Shown piece by piece: positions 1 through 8,198 of a stretch of 32,500 nucleotides of DNA. Under the pieces are notes generated by a model. That model worked only from the letters and a program-made list of their open reading frames with translations, was not told the DNA's origin and did not search any database. The stretch is from assembly GCF_030272615.1 (NCBI RefSeq), contig NW_026729336.1, forward strand, positions 1 through 32,500. The letters run 5' to 3'. A program made the translations under genes and the position numbers. Numbering within the stretch: the stretch's first letter is position 1; each line of letters starts with the position of its first letter. Source of the DNA: Cryptomeria japonica (taxonomy: Eukaryota; Streptophyta; Pinopsida; Cupressales; Cupressaceae).

Positions 1-585
1 AGGGCGCGCAACCCAGCCAAGGTGTGCGCACCAAGGTGCACGCGAGGTGCGCACCCGGGGCAAACCGGGGTCCGACTTCGTGCACGCCGCACCTTGGAGC
101 ACACATCGGAGCGCTCCCAGGTTCGCACCAGCGTTGCGCACCTTTGATGCGCTGCCTTCACTAATTTCCAGAAAAGGCAAAAAAAAACGATATTTTAAAA
201 TTTCCGTTCTGAAAGATAGTGAAAAAAACGGAACGCGGGTGCCATCTTGAGCCCTTCCTGGTGCGCAGCCCAGGCAAGTTGTGCGCACCAAGGTGCCCAC
301 CCTGGCGGAGGTGCGCGCCCGGGGCAAACCGGGCTCCGACTTCGTGCACTGCATGGTGCCCACCAAGGCGCGCAACCCAGCCAAGGTGCCCACCGCAGCG
401 AAGGTGCACGCGAGGTGCACACCCGGGGCAAACCGGGCTCCGACTTCGTGCACGCCGCACCTTGGAGCACACTTCAGAGCGCTCCTTGGTGCGCACCAGG
501 GCGCGCAACCCAGCCGAGGTGCCCACCCCGGCGAAGGTGCACGCGAGGTGCGCACCCGGGGCAAACCGGGCTCCGACTTCGTGCA
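1..585 (+). repeat. Large duplicated arm A, 3' end, U0
   Basis: Last part of arm A, matching 7926-8510. It holds the AT-rich block at 143-273. No difference from U1 was seen. Confidence 0.8.
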
Positions 586-2675
586 CGCCATGGTGCCCAC
601 CGCGGCGAAGGTGCGCACCCGGGGCAAACCGGGCTCCGACTTCGTGCACGCCGCACCTTGGAGCACACTTCGGAGCGCTCCTTGGTGCGCACCATGGTGC
701 CCACCAGGCCGCGCAACCCAGCCAAGGTGTGCGCACCAAGGTGCACGCGAGGTGCGCACCCGGGGCAAACCGGGGTCCGACTTCGTGCACGCCGCACCTT
801 GGAGCACACATCGGGGCGCTCCCGGGTTCGCACCGGCGTTGCGCACCGTGGTGGGCACCTCGGAGCACACCAAGGTGGGCAGCGAGGTGCGCACCTTTGA
901 TGCGATGCCTTCACTAATTTCCATAAAAGGCAAAAAAAAAACGAGATTTTAAAATTTCCGTTTTGAAAGATAGTGAGAAAAAGGGAATGCTGGTGCCATC
1001 TTGAGCCCGCCCTGGTGCGCAGCCCAGCCAAGGTTTGCGCACCAAGGTGCCCACCCTGGCGAAGGTGCGCGCCCGGGCAATTAACCCAACTTCCAACTTC
1101 GCGCGCGCCAGGGTGGGAGCGCACCCAACAACCGGGCCTGGGAAGAGCCAATGCGAGAAACCCCACCAAACTCTCTGACAAAAAAAGAGGGGGCGCTCCA
1201 GTAACCCCGCTTCGGAGCGCACCCTGGGCAAACCCAGCCAAGGTGCCCACCCCGGCCAAGGTGCAGGCGAGGTGCGCACCCGGGGCAAACCGGGCTCCGA
1301 CAACGTGCACGCCGCACCTTGGAGCACACTTCGTAGCGCTCCCGGGTGCGCACCTCAGAGCACACCAAGGTGGGCAGCGAGGTGCGCACCTTTGATGCGC
1401 TGCCTTCACTAATTTCCAGAAAAGGCAAAAAAAAAAGGAGATTTTAAAATTTCCGTTTTGAAAGATAGTGAAAAAAACGGAACGCGCGTGCCATCTTGAG
1501 CCCGCCCTGGTGCGCAGCCCAGGTAAGGTGCCACCCTGGCAAAGGTGCGCACCCGGGCAATTAACCCTACTTCCGACTTCGTGCGCGCCAGGGTGGCAAC
1601 CGGGCCTCGGAAGAGCCAATGCGAGAAACCCCACCAAACGCTCCGACAAAAAAAGAGGCGGCGCTCCAATAACCCCGCTTCGGAGCGCAGCCGGGGCAAA
1701 CCAAGCCAAGGTGCCCACCCCGACGAAGGTGCACGCGAGGTGCGCACCCGGGGCAAACCGGGCTCCGACAACGTGCACGCAGCACCTTGGAGCACACTTC
1801 GAAGCACTCCCGGGTGCCCACCGGCGTTGCGCACCGTGGTGGGCAGCGAGGTGCGCACCTTTGATGCGCTGCCTTCACTAATTTCCAGAAAAAGGCAAAA
1901 AAAAATGAGATTTTAAAATTTCCGTTTTGAAAGATAGTGAAAAAAAAGGAACGCGGGTGCCATCTTGAGCCCGCCCTGGTGCGCAGCCCAGGCAAGGCAT
2001 GCGCACCAAGGTGCCCACCCGAGGTGCACACCCGGGGCAAACCGGGCTCCGACTTCGTGCAGGCCGCACCTTGGAGCACACTTCGGAGCGCTCCTTGGTG
2101 CGCACCATGGTGCCCACCAGGGCGCACCCGAGGCAAACCGGGCTCCGACTTCGTGCACGCCGCACCTTGGAGCACACATCGGAGCGCTCCCAGGTTCGCA
2201 CCAGCGTTGCGCACCTTTGATGCGCTGCCTTCACTAATTTCCAGAAAAGGCAAAAAAAAACGATATTTTAAAATTTCCGTTCTGAAAGATAGTGAAAAAA
2301 ACGGAACGCGGGTGCCATCTTGAGCCCTTCCTGATGCGCAGCCCAGGCAAGTTGTGCGCACCAAGGTGCCCACCCTGGCGGAGGTGCGCGCCCGGGGCAA
2401 ACCGGGCTCCGACTTCGTGCACTGCATGGTGCCCACCAAGGCGCGCAACCCAGCCAAGGTGCCCACCGCAGCGAAGGTGCACGCGAGGTGCGCACCCGAG
2501 GTGCACACCCGGGGCAAACCGGGCTCCGACTTCGTGCACGCCGCACCTTGGAGCACACTTCAGAGCGCTCCTTGGTACGCACCAGGGCGCGCAACCCAGC
2601 CAAGGTGCTCACCCCGGCGAAGGTGCACGCGAGGTGCGCACCCGGGGCAAACCGGGCTCGGACTTCGTGCACGCC
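586..2675 (+). repeat. Large duplicated arm B, U0
   Basis: Matches 8511-10600. AT-rich blocks begin at 896, 1391, 1860 and 2216; insert modules lie at 1078-1220 and 1558-1690. Confidence 0.82.
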
Positions 2676-2900
2676 GCACCTTGGAGCACACATCGGAGCG
2701 CTCCCGGGTTCGCACCAGCATTGCGCACCTTTGATGCGCTGCCTTCACTAATTTCCAGAAAAGGCAAAAAAAAGAAAAAAATGAGATTTTAAAATTTCCG
2801 TTTTGAAAGATAGTGAAAAAAACGGAACGCGGGTGCCATCTTGAGCCCGCCCTGGTGTGCAGCCCAGGCAAGTTGTGCGCACCAAGGCACCCACCCTGGC
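2676..2900 (+). repeat. Arm tail with last AT-rich block, U0
   Basis: Copy of 10601-10825. Its AT block at 2730-2873 holds a perfect 9 bp inverted repeat, TTCCGTTTT at 2796-2804 and AAAACGGAA at 2819-2827. Confidence 0.75.
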
Positions 2901-3411
2901 CAAGGTGGGTCACGGGGTGGGTCCTAGGGTGGGTAACGGGGTGGGTACTAAGGTGCGTGCCAAGGTGGGTCATAGGGTGGGTGCCAAGGTGGGCACCAGG
3001 GTGGGTGTGCACCAACCCTAGCCAGGGTAGGTCACGGGGTGGTTGTCGGGGTGGGCGTCAAGGAGCCAAGGTGGGTGGCAAGTAGCCAAGTTGCGTGCCA
3101 AGGTGGGTGTCGGGGTGGGTGCCAAGGATCCAAGGTGGGTGCCAAGGAACCAAGGTGGGTGTCTGGGTGGGTGCCGAGGTGGGAGCCAGGGTGGGTCCCA
3201 AGGTGAGTGCAAAGGTGGGTGCCAGGGTCAAGGTGAGTGCCAATGTGGGTTCCAAGGTGCCAGGGTCAGGGTGAGTGCCAATGTGGGTTCAAAGGTGCTA
3301 AGTTGGGTGCGAGGTTGGGTGCGAGGGTGGGTGGGTGCCAAGGTGTGCTAGGTGGAAGCCCGGGTGGGTCGGCATCCCATGGGTGTCGAGTTGGGTGCCT
3401 GATGGGTGCTT
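2901..3411 (+). repeat. G-rich GGGTGGGTGCC minisatellite, U0
   Basis: About 35-40 short, imperfect copies of an 11-15 base unit around AAGGTGGGTGCC. G is strongly concentrated on the + strand, the 5S coding strand. At 2907-2945 seven runs of three or four G are separated by loops of one to five bases, a strong G-quadruplex-forming pattern. Later copies shift to AAGGTGAGTGCCAATGTGGG and GTTGGGTGCGAG. No gene. Confidence 0.9.
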
Positions 3412-3750
3412 CTTGTCAAGTTTTAGTCGTCGGGACTCATTTCGAGCCTTAGAGGTCGTTTCTTGTCCGGTTGCCCTGTCTTCGACCTGGGAACCCAATT
3501 TTGGTCCTCGGGTCCCATTTTTTTTTGTCTCGCATCCCACTTTTGGCCTGTGGCCTTTTCGGGGTCGATTCTCGTTTTGGGCATCAGAGCATGTTTCTTC
3601 TCCTAAAACCCAATATTTGTTTATTAAGTCTCGGAACACATTTTTGTTCTCGTGGACCCATCATGGGTCTTGGAACGCATTTGTGGTCCTTGGGTCCCAT
3701 TTTGCATCCCGAAACTTGTGTTTTGGTGCTTGATCCCTATTTTGGGTGCC
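3412..3750 (+). repeat. Degenerate ~21 bp T-rich repeat, U0
   Basis: A lower-GC island. It can be read as decayed copies of about 20-22 bases around GGGACCCATTTTGGTCCTT: for example GGGAACCCAATTTTGGTCCT (3490), GGGTCCCATTTTTTTTTGTC, GGACCCATCATGGGTCTT, GGAACGCATTTGTGGTCCTT, GGGTCCCATTTTGCATCCC and GATCCCTATTTTGGGTGCC. The copies differ greatly from each other but are the same in every unit. No gene or RNA is recognised. Confidence 0.65.
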
Positions 3751-4110
3751 CACCTTGCACCAAGTGCGCACCCGGGGCAAACCGAGCGCCTTGGTGCACC
3801 GGGGCAAGATCGAGCGTGCACCCGAGGCGCCCCGAACATGCACCAAGGTGCACTCGGCCCACATGTGAGCGCAGGTCGTTGCGCCCGAGGTGGTGTGGTG
3901 GGCACCGCGTTGCAGACGGGACACTGCACGCACACGACGCCCCCTCCAGGTGCACGCACGTAGGCCGGCGCCGGGTGCACACCCGACGCCCTAGCAAGGT
4001 GCGCGCACCCGGGCAGGGCTCACACTTGGCGAACGGGGCGCACTTCGCGAGGGAGGGTGTGCACCTCGACGGGGGTGGGTGGCCGGGGTGGATTCGCACG
4101 TGGGTCGCGG
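3751..4110. other. GC-rich pre-gene spacer, U0
   Basis: Starts with one decayed spacer subrepeat (GCACCCGGGGCAAACCGAGC), contains the 3811-3835 half of the direct repeat that flanks the 5S gene, and two bases not present in other units (extra G near 3898, extra C near 3967). No gene is seen. Confidence 0.7.
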
Positions 4111-4143
4111 TTTGCTAAGTACACACTGCGACAAGCTCATAAC
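4111..4143 (+). promoter_or_regulatory. 5S upstream promoter region, copy 1
   Basis: Plant 5S genes use a short TATA-like box near -28 and a C at -1 in addition to the internal boxes. Here TTTGCTAAGTA sits at -33 to -23 and the base at -1 (4143) is C. The TATA-like element is weak, with no TATA core, and the GC dinucleotide usually near -12 is not clear (a GC lies at -9/-8). The assignment rests on position and known plant 5S promoter layout. Confidence 0.7.
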
Positions 4144-4262
4144 GGGTGCGATCATACCAGCGTTAGTGCACCGGATCCCATCAGAACTCCGCAGTTAAGC
4201 GCGCTTGGGCCGGAGTAGTACTGGGATGGGTGACCTCCCGGGAAGTCCCGGTGTTGCACCCT
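4144..4262 (+). rRNA. 5S ribosomal RNA gene, copy 1
   Basis: Encodes 5S rRNA of the large cytosolic ribosomal subunit, transcribed by RNA polymerase III. It begins GGGTGCGATCATACCAGC and ends GTGTTGCACCC before a T-run, 118 bases plus terminal U residues, matching the family length near 120. Helix I is complete: 4144-4152 pair with 4253-4261. The internal control region is present: A box about 4193-4207 (core AAGCGCGCTTGGGC), intermediate element about 4210-4215, C box about 4223-4240 (GGATGGGTGACCTCC). Compared with the common angiosperm sequence as I recall it, several helix positions are changed to G-C with the partner also changed (4211/4250, 4212/4249, 4223/4239), so the gene looks functional and not a pseudogene. 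The exact 3' end within the T-run is uncertain by one or two bases. Confidence 0.98.
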
Positions 4263-4274
4263 TTTTTAGTTTTT
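4262..4274 (+). terminator. RNA polymerase III T-run terminator, copy 1
   Basis: TTTTTTAGTTTTT follows the last paired base of 5S helix I directly. Runs of four or more T on the non-template strand end polymerase III transcription; the second T-run gives a backup. Confidence 0.92.
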
Positions 4275-4683
4275 CGCCGGGCGTCGCAATGCTATTTGAA
4301 TAAACCTTTTGCCCGTTTGCGTTCTCGTCGGGGCCGGGCCGGGCCGGGGTGCGCTGCCCGCACTACCGCGCGCGCGGGGGCGACACCGAGCGCGCACCCG
4401 AGGCGCCCCGAGCACACAGGCCACGGTGCAACCCGGGCGTTGTGCGCGCACCCCGGTGCGCCCGAGGTGCTGCGCGCGCACCCAGGTGAAATCGGTGTGC
4501 ACCTCGGCCAGTGCGCGCTCGGTCGAGTCGCGCACGTTGGCCAAGGTGCACGGTGATGTTTCTTACTCTAAGGTTCCGCACCAGACGCCCGGGACAGGTG
4601 AGCGAAGCTGGGCGGGGCCGGGTGCGCGGCCGGGGCAGGTGCACGCAGCTGGAGAGAGCTTTGGAGCACACTTCGGAGCGCAC
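4275..4683. other. GC-rich spacer downstream of 5S, U1
   Basis: No gene is seen. The first ~45 bases are of mixed composition (CGCAATGCTATTTGAATAAA); the rest is very GC-rich with GGGCC runs (4333-4347) and CGCGCG stretches. At 4387-4411 there is a 25-base stretch matching 24 of 25 bases of 3811-3835 upstream of the same gene, so the gene is flanked by a short direct repeat 576 bases apart. The segment ends where an AT-rich block begins. It lacks the CCCGGGGCAAACC subrepeats that fill most of the spacer. Confidence 0.75.
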
Positions 4684-4818
4684 CAATGATGCGCTCCATT
4701 CAAAAGTTTCCTGAAAAGGCAAAAAAAGTTGAGATTATAGAATTTCCCACTTGAGAGATTGTAAAAAAAAAAAATTTAAAATGAAGGAAACGCGGGTGCC
4801 AAGGTGTGCGCAGCCCAG
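4684..4818 (+). repeat. AT-rich block 1 of U1 (diverged)
   Basis: Most diverged member of a ~130 base family with eleven members per full unit. It keeps the order GATGCGCT, TTTCC..GAAAAGGCAAAA, TTTAAAAT, AACGCGGGTGCCA and GCGCAGCCCAG, but reads GAGATTATAGAATTTCCCAC in place of GATTTTAAAATTTCCGTTTT. Add 7923, 15846 or 23769 for the copies in U2, U3 and U4; the last five members have no counterpart in U4 after 31837. Confidence 0.8.
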
Positions 4819-5428
4819 CCAAGGTGTGCGCACCAAGGCGCCCACCCTGGCGAAGGTGCACGCAAGGTGCGCACCCGAGGCAAACCGGACAATTAACCCA
4901 ACTTTCGACTTCGCGCGCACCTTGGAGCGCACTTCGGAGCGCTCCTTGGTGCGCACCAATCTTGGGCACCTCGGAGTGCACCATGGCGCCCACCAAGGTG
5001 CGCACCCGGGGCAAACCGAGCTCCGACTTCGTGCGCACCTTGGAGCGCACGAAAGGTGCGCACCATGGCGCCCACCAAGGTGCGCAGCCCAGCCAAGGCG
5101 TGCGCATCAAGGTGCGCACCCTGGCGAAGGTGCGCACCCGGGGCAAACCGAGCTCCGACTTCGTGCGCACCTTGGAGCGCACAAAAGGTGCGCAACCCAG
5201 CCAAGGTGTGCGCACCCCGGTCAAACCGAGCTCCGAATCGTGCGCACCAGAGGTGCACGCCATCGTGCGCACCTTGGAGCACACTTCGGAGCCCTCCTTG
5301 GTGCGCGCCGATGTTGCGCACCTCGGAGCGCACCCGGGGAAAACAATGCAATTAACCCGACTTTCGACTTCGTGGGCACCTCGGAGCGCTCTCGGGTTCG
5401 CACCTCGGAGCACACCGAGGTGCGCACC

Positions 5429-5480
5429 TTTGATGCGCTGCCTTCACCAATTTCCAGAAAAGGCAAGAAAACATTGAGAA
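5429..5480 (+). repeat. AT-rich block 2 of U1 (truncated)
   Basis: Only the first third of the block remains: TTTGATGCGCTGCCTTCACC, AATTTCCAGAAAAGGCAAG, then a jump at AAAACATTGAGAAGG to a GTGTGCGCACC subrepeat. The TTTTAAAA core and the right part are missing. Confidence 0.8.
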
Positions 5481-6027
5481 GGTGTGCGCACCGAGGTGCC
5501 CACCCTGGCGAAGGTGCACGCGAGGTGCGCACCCGGGGCAAACCGGGCTCCGACTTCGTGCACGCCGCACCTTGGAGCACACTTCGGAGCGCTCCTTGGT
5601 GCGCACCAGGGCGCGCAACCCAGCCGAGGTGCCCACCCCGGCGAAGGTGCACGCGAGGTGCGCACCCGGGGCAAACCGGGCTCCGACTTCGTGCACGCCA
5701 TGGTGCCCACCGCGGCGAAGGTGCACGCGAGGTGCGCACCCGGGGCAAACCGGGCTCCGACTTCGTGCACGCCGCACCTTGGAGCACACTTCGGAGCGCT
5801 CCTTGGTGCGCACCATGGTGCCCACCAGGGCGCGCAACCCCGCCGAAGGTGCACGCGAGGTGCGCACCCGGGGCAAACCGGGCTCCGACTTCGTGCACGC
5901 CGCACCTTGGAGCACACTTCGGAGCGCTCCTTGGTGCGCACCATGGTGCCCACCAGGGCGCGCAACCCCGCCGAAGGTGCACGCGAGGTGCGCACCCGGG
6001 GCAAACCGGGCTCCGACTTCGTGCACG
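5481..6027 (+). repeat. ~131 bp GC-rich subrepeat cluster, U1
   Basis: Tandem copies of the main spacer subrepeat. The landmark CCCGGGGCAAACCGGGCTCC recurs near 5532, 5663, 5745, 5867 and 5997. Spacing alternates between about 120-131 bases (full copy, with GCACCTTGGAGCACACTTCG and GCGCTCCTTGGTGCGCACC) and about 60-80 bases (short copy, jumping from GTGCACGCC straight to ATGGTGCCCACCGCGGCGAA). Each full copy holds the perfect palindromes GGAGCGCTCC and GGTGCGCACC. No gene is seen. Confidence 0.88.
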
Positions 6028-6468
6028 CCATGGTGCGCACCGCGGCGAAGGTGCGCACCCGGGGCAAACCGGGCTCCGACTTCGTGCACGCCGCACCTTG
6101 GAGCACACTTCGGAGCGCTCCTTGGTGCGCACCAGGGCGCGCAACCCAGCCGAGGTGCCCACCCCGGCGAAGGTGCACGCGAGGTGCGTACCCGGGGCAA
6201 ACCGGGCTCCGACTTCGTGCACGCCGCACCTTGGAGCACACTTCGGAGCGCTCCTTGGTGCGCACCATGGTGCCCACCAGGCCGCGCAACCCAGCCAAGG
6301 TGTGCGCACCAAGGTGCACGCGAGGTGCGCACCCGGGGCAAACCGGGGTCCGACTTCGTGCACGCCGCACCTTGGAGCACACATCGGGGCGCTCCCGGGT
6401 TCGCACCGGCGTTGCGCACCGTGGTGGGCACCTCGGAGCACACCAAGGTGGGCAGCGAGGTGCGCACC

Positions 6469-6599
6469 TTTGATGCGATGCCTTCACTAATTTCCATAAA
6501 AGGCAAAAAAAAAACGAGATTTTAAAATTTCCGTTTTGAAAGATAGTGAGAAAAAGGGAATGCTGGTGCCATCTTGAGCCCGCCCTGGTGCGCAGCCCA
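6469..6599 (+). repeat. AT-rich block 3 of U1 (arm A)
   Basis: Variant with TTTCCATAAAAGGC and GTGAGAAAAAGGGAATGC. The right half of the inverted repeat is lost, so the hairpin seen in other members cannot form fully. Confidence 0.85.
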
Positions 6600-6650
6600 G
6601 CCAAGGTGTGCGCACCAAGGTGCCCACCCTGGCGAAGGTGCGCGCCCGGG

Positions 6651-6793
6651 CAATTAACCCAACTTCCAACTTCGCGCGCGCCAGGGTGGGAGCGCACCCA
6701 ACAACCGGGCCTGGGAAGAGCCAATGCGAGAAACCCCACCAAACGCTCTGACAAAAAAAGAGGGGGCGCTCCAGTAACCCCGCTTCGGAGCGC
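6651..6793 (+). repeat. Insert module, first copy, arm A of U1
   Basis: A ~145 base module absent from plain subrepeats: CAATTAACCCAACTTCC, then GCCAATGCGAGAAACCCCAC, an A-run (GACAAAAAAAGAGG), then a hairpin GCGCTCC, 14 bases, GGAGCGC. Partners lie at 7133-7262 in the same arm and at 9003-9145 and 9483-9615 in arm B. Function unknown. Confidence 0.75.
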
Positions 6794-6963
6794 ACCCTGG
6801 GCAAACCCAGCCAAGGTGCCCACCCCGGCCAAGGTGCAGGCGAGGTGCGCACCCGGGGCAAACCGGGCTCCGACAACGTGCACGCCGCACCTTGGAGCAC
6901 ACTTCGTAGCGCTCCCGGGTGCGCACCTCAGAGCACACCAAGGTGGGCAGCGAGGTGCGCACC

Positions 6964-7096
6964 TTTGATGCGCTGCCTTCACTAATTTCCAGAAAAGGCA
7001 AAAAAAAAAGGAGATTTTAAAATTTCCGTTTTGAAAGATAGTGAAAAAAACGGAACGCGCGTGCCATCTTGAGCCCGCCCTGGTGCGCAGCCCAGG
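6964..7096 (+). repeat. AT-rich block 4 of U1 (arm A)
   Basis: Full member with GGAGATTTTAAAATTTCCG and an intact inverted repeat TTCCGTTTT / AAAACGGAA around a 14 base loop. Confidence 0.85.
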
Positions 7097-7132
7097 TAAG
7101 GTGCCCACCCTGGCAAAGGTGCGCACTCCGGG

Positions 7133-7262
7133 CAATTACCCTACTTCCGACTTCGTGCGCGCCAGGGTGGCAACCGGGCCTCGGAAGAGCCAATGCGAGA
7201 AACCCCACCAAACGCTCCGACAAAAAAAGAGGCGGCGCTCCAATAACCCCGCTTCGGAGCGC
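7133..7262 (+). repeat. Insert module, second copy, arm A of U1
   Basis: Second copy, with CTCGGAAGAGCCAATGCGAG, GACAAAAAAAGAGGCGGCGC and AATAACCCC in the hairpin loop. Its left edge holds the U1-specific paired indels. Confidence 0.75.
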
Positions 7263-7433
7263 AGCCGGGGCAAACCCAGCCAAGGTGCCCACCCCGACGA
7301 AGGTGCACGCGAGGTGCGCACCCGGGGCAAACCGGGCTCCGACAACGTGCACGCAGCACCTTGGAGCACACTTCGAAGCACTCCCGGGTGCCCACCGGCG
7401 TTGCGCACCGTGGTGGGCAGCGAGGTGCGCACC

Positions 7434-7566
7434 TTTGATGCGCTGCCTTCACTAATTTCCAGAAAAAGGCAAAAAAAAATGAGATTTTAAAATTTCCGTT
7501 TTGAAAGATAGTGAAAAAAAAGGAACGCGGGTGCCATCTTGAGCCCGCCCTGGTGCGCAGCCCAGG
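7434..7566 (+). repeat. AT-rich block 5 of U1 (arm A)
   Basis: Full member, but AAAAAAAAGGAACGC replaces AAAAAACGGAACGC, so the stem is shortened. Confidence 0.85.
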
Positions 7567-8067
7567 CAAGGCATGCGCACCAAGGTGCCCACCCGAGGTG
7601 CACACCCGGGGCAAACCGGGCTCCGACTTCGTGCAGGCCGCACCTTGGAGCACACTTCGGAGCGCTCCTTGGTGCGCACCATGGTGCCCACCAGGGCGCG
7701 CAACCCAGCCAAGGTCTGCACACCAAGGTGCCCACCCCGGCGAAGGTGCACGCGAGGTGCGCACCCGGGGCAAACCGGGCTCCGACTTCGTGCACGCCAT
7801 GGTGCCCACCGCGGCGAAGGTGCACGCGAGGTGCGCACCCGGGGCAAACCGGGCTCCGACTTCGTGCACGCCGCACCTTGGAGCACACTTCGGAGCGCTC
7901 CTTGGTGCGCACCATGGTGCCCACCAGGGCGCGCAACCCAGCCAAGGTGTGCGCACCAAGGTGCACGCGAGGTGCGCACCCGGGGCAAACCGGGGTCCGA
8001 CTTCGTGCACGCCGCACCTTGGAGCACACATCGGAGCGCTCCCAGGTTCGCACCAGCGTTGCGCACC

Positions 8068-8198
8068 TTTGATGCGCTGCCTTCACTAATTTCCAGAAAA
8101 GGCAAAAAAAAACGATATTTTAAAATTTCCGTTCTGAAAGATAGTGAAAAAAACGGAACGCGGGTGCCATCTTGAGCCCTTCCTGGTGCGCAGCCCAG
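8068..8198 (+). repeat. AT-rich block 6 of U1 (arm A end)
   Basis: Variant reading ACGATATTTTAAAATTTCCG, TTCTGAAAG and GAGCCCTTCCTGG. The matching block of arm B (10141) shares these marks. The U4 counterpart at 31837 reads ACGAGATTTT. Confidence 0.85.

Larger units (their letters stand above)
1..4143 (+). repeat. Unit U0, partial (3' part of spacer)
   Basis: This is the spacer upstream of the first visible 5S gene. It matches 7926-12066 of the next unit, with two extra bases in U0: one G in the GGTGTGGTGGG stretch near 3898 and one C in GGCCGGCGCCGGG near 3967. It starts inside arm A, contains arm B, the G-rich minisatellite, the T-rich degenerate repeat and the pre-gene segment. Its own 5S gene lies left of the window. 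Confidence 0.93.
4684..5480 (+). repeat. GAGCTCC-type subrepeat segment, U1
   Basis: A divergent branch of the spacer subrepeat. Copies read GGGGCAAACCGAGCTCC (SacI-type GAGCTC) where the main family reads CCGGGCTCC, and are followed by GACTTCGTGCGCACCTTGG. Full copies start near 5010 and 5141, with a decayed one near 5220. Two stretches, near 4890 and 5350, instead carry CAATTAACCC followed by GACTTTCGACTTCG, linking this segment to the insert modules of the arms. It is bounded by a diverged AT-rich block (4684-4818) and a truncated one (5429-5480). Confidence 0.8.

Noticed and set aside
2730-2873. AT-rich block as a polymerase III gene or small RNA gene
   Set aside because: It has A-runs on + and no clear A and B boxes in proper order; T-runs of four or more occur only within TTTTAAAA and CCGTTTT. 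There is no conserved fold beyond one short stem. Kept as a repeat only.
2901-3411. Telomere-like or interstitial telomeric repeat
   Set aside because: The unit is GGGTGGGTGCCAAGG-like and irregular; it does not contain runs of the plant telomere motif TTTAGGG.
3412-3750. Possible gene or retroelement fragment in the T-rich island
   Set aside because: No recognisable protein domain, primer-binding site, polypurine tract or terminal repeat; frames are short. A decayed minisatellite explains it better.
4144-4262. 5S-derived Cassandra-type retroelement
   Set aside because: The 5S gene is complete, tandemly arranged, followed by a normal terminator, and lacks long terminal repeats around it.
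4751-6490. A 579-codon open frame on + and similar long frames (up to 662 codons on -) in each unit
   Set aside because: They lie in GC-rich repeats with few stop codons, overlap open frames in other phases and on the other strand, encode repeated His/Arg/Pro/Ala/Cys-rich strings without a known domain, change length by simple indels between units, and lie in rDNA spacer. No sign of selection on protein sequence.
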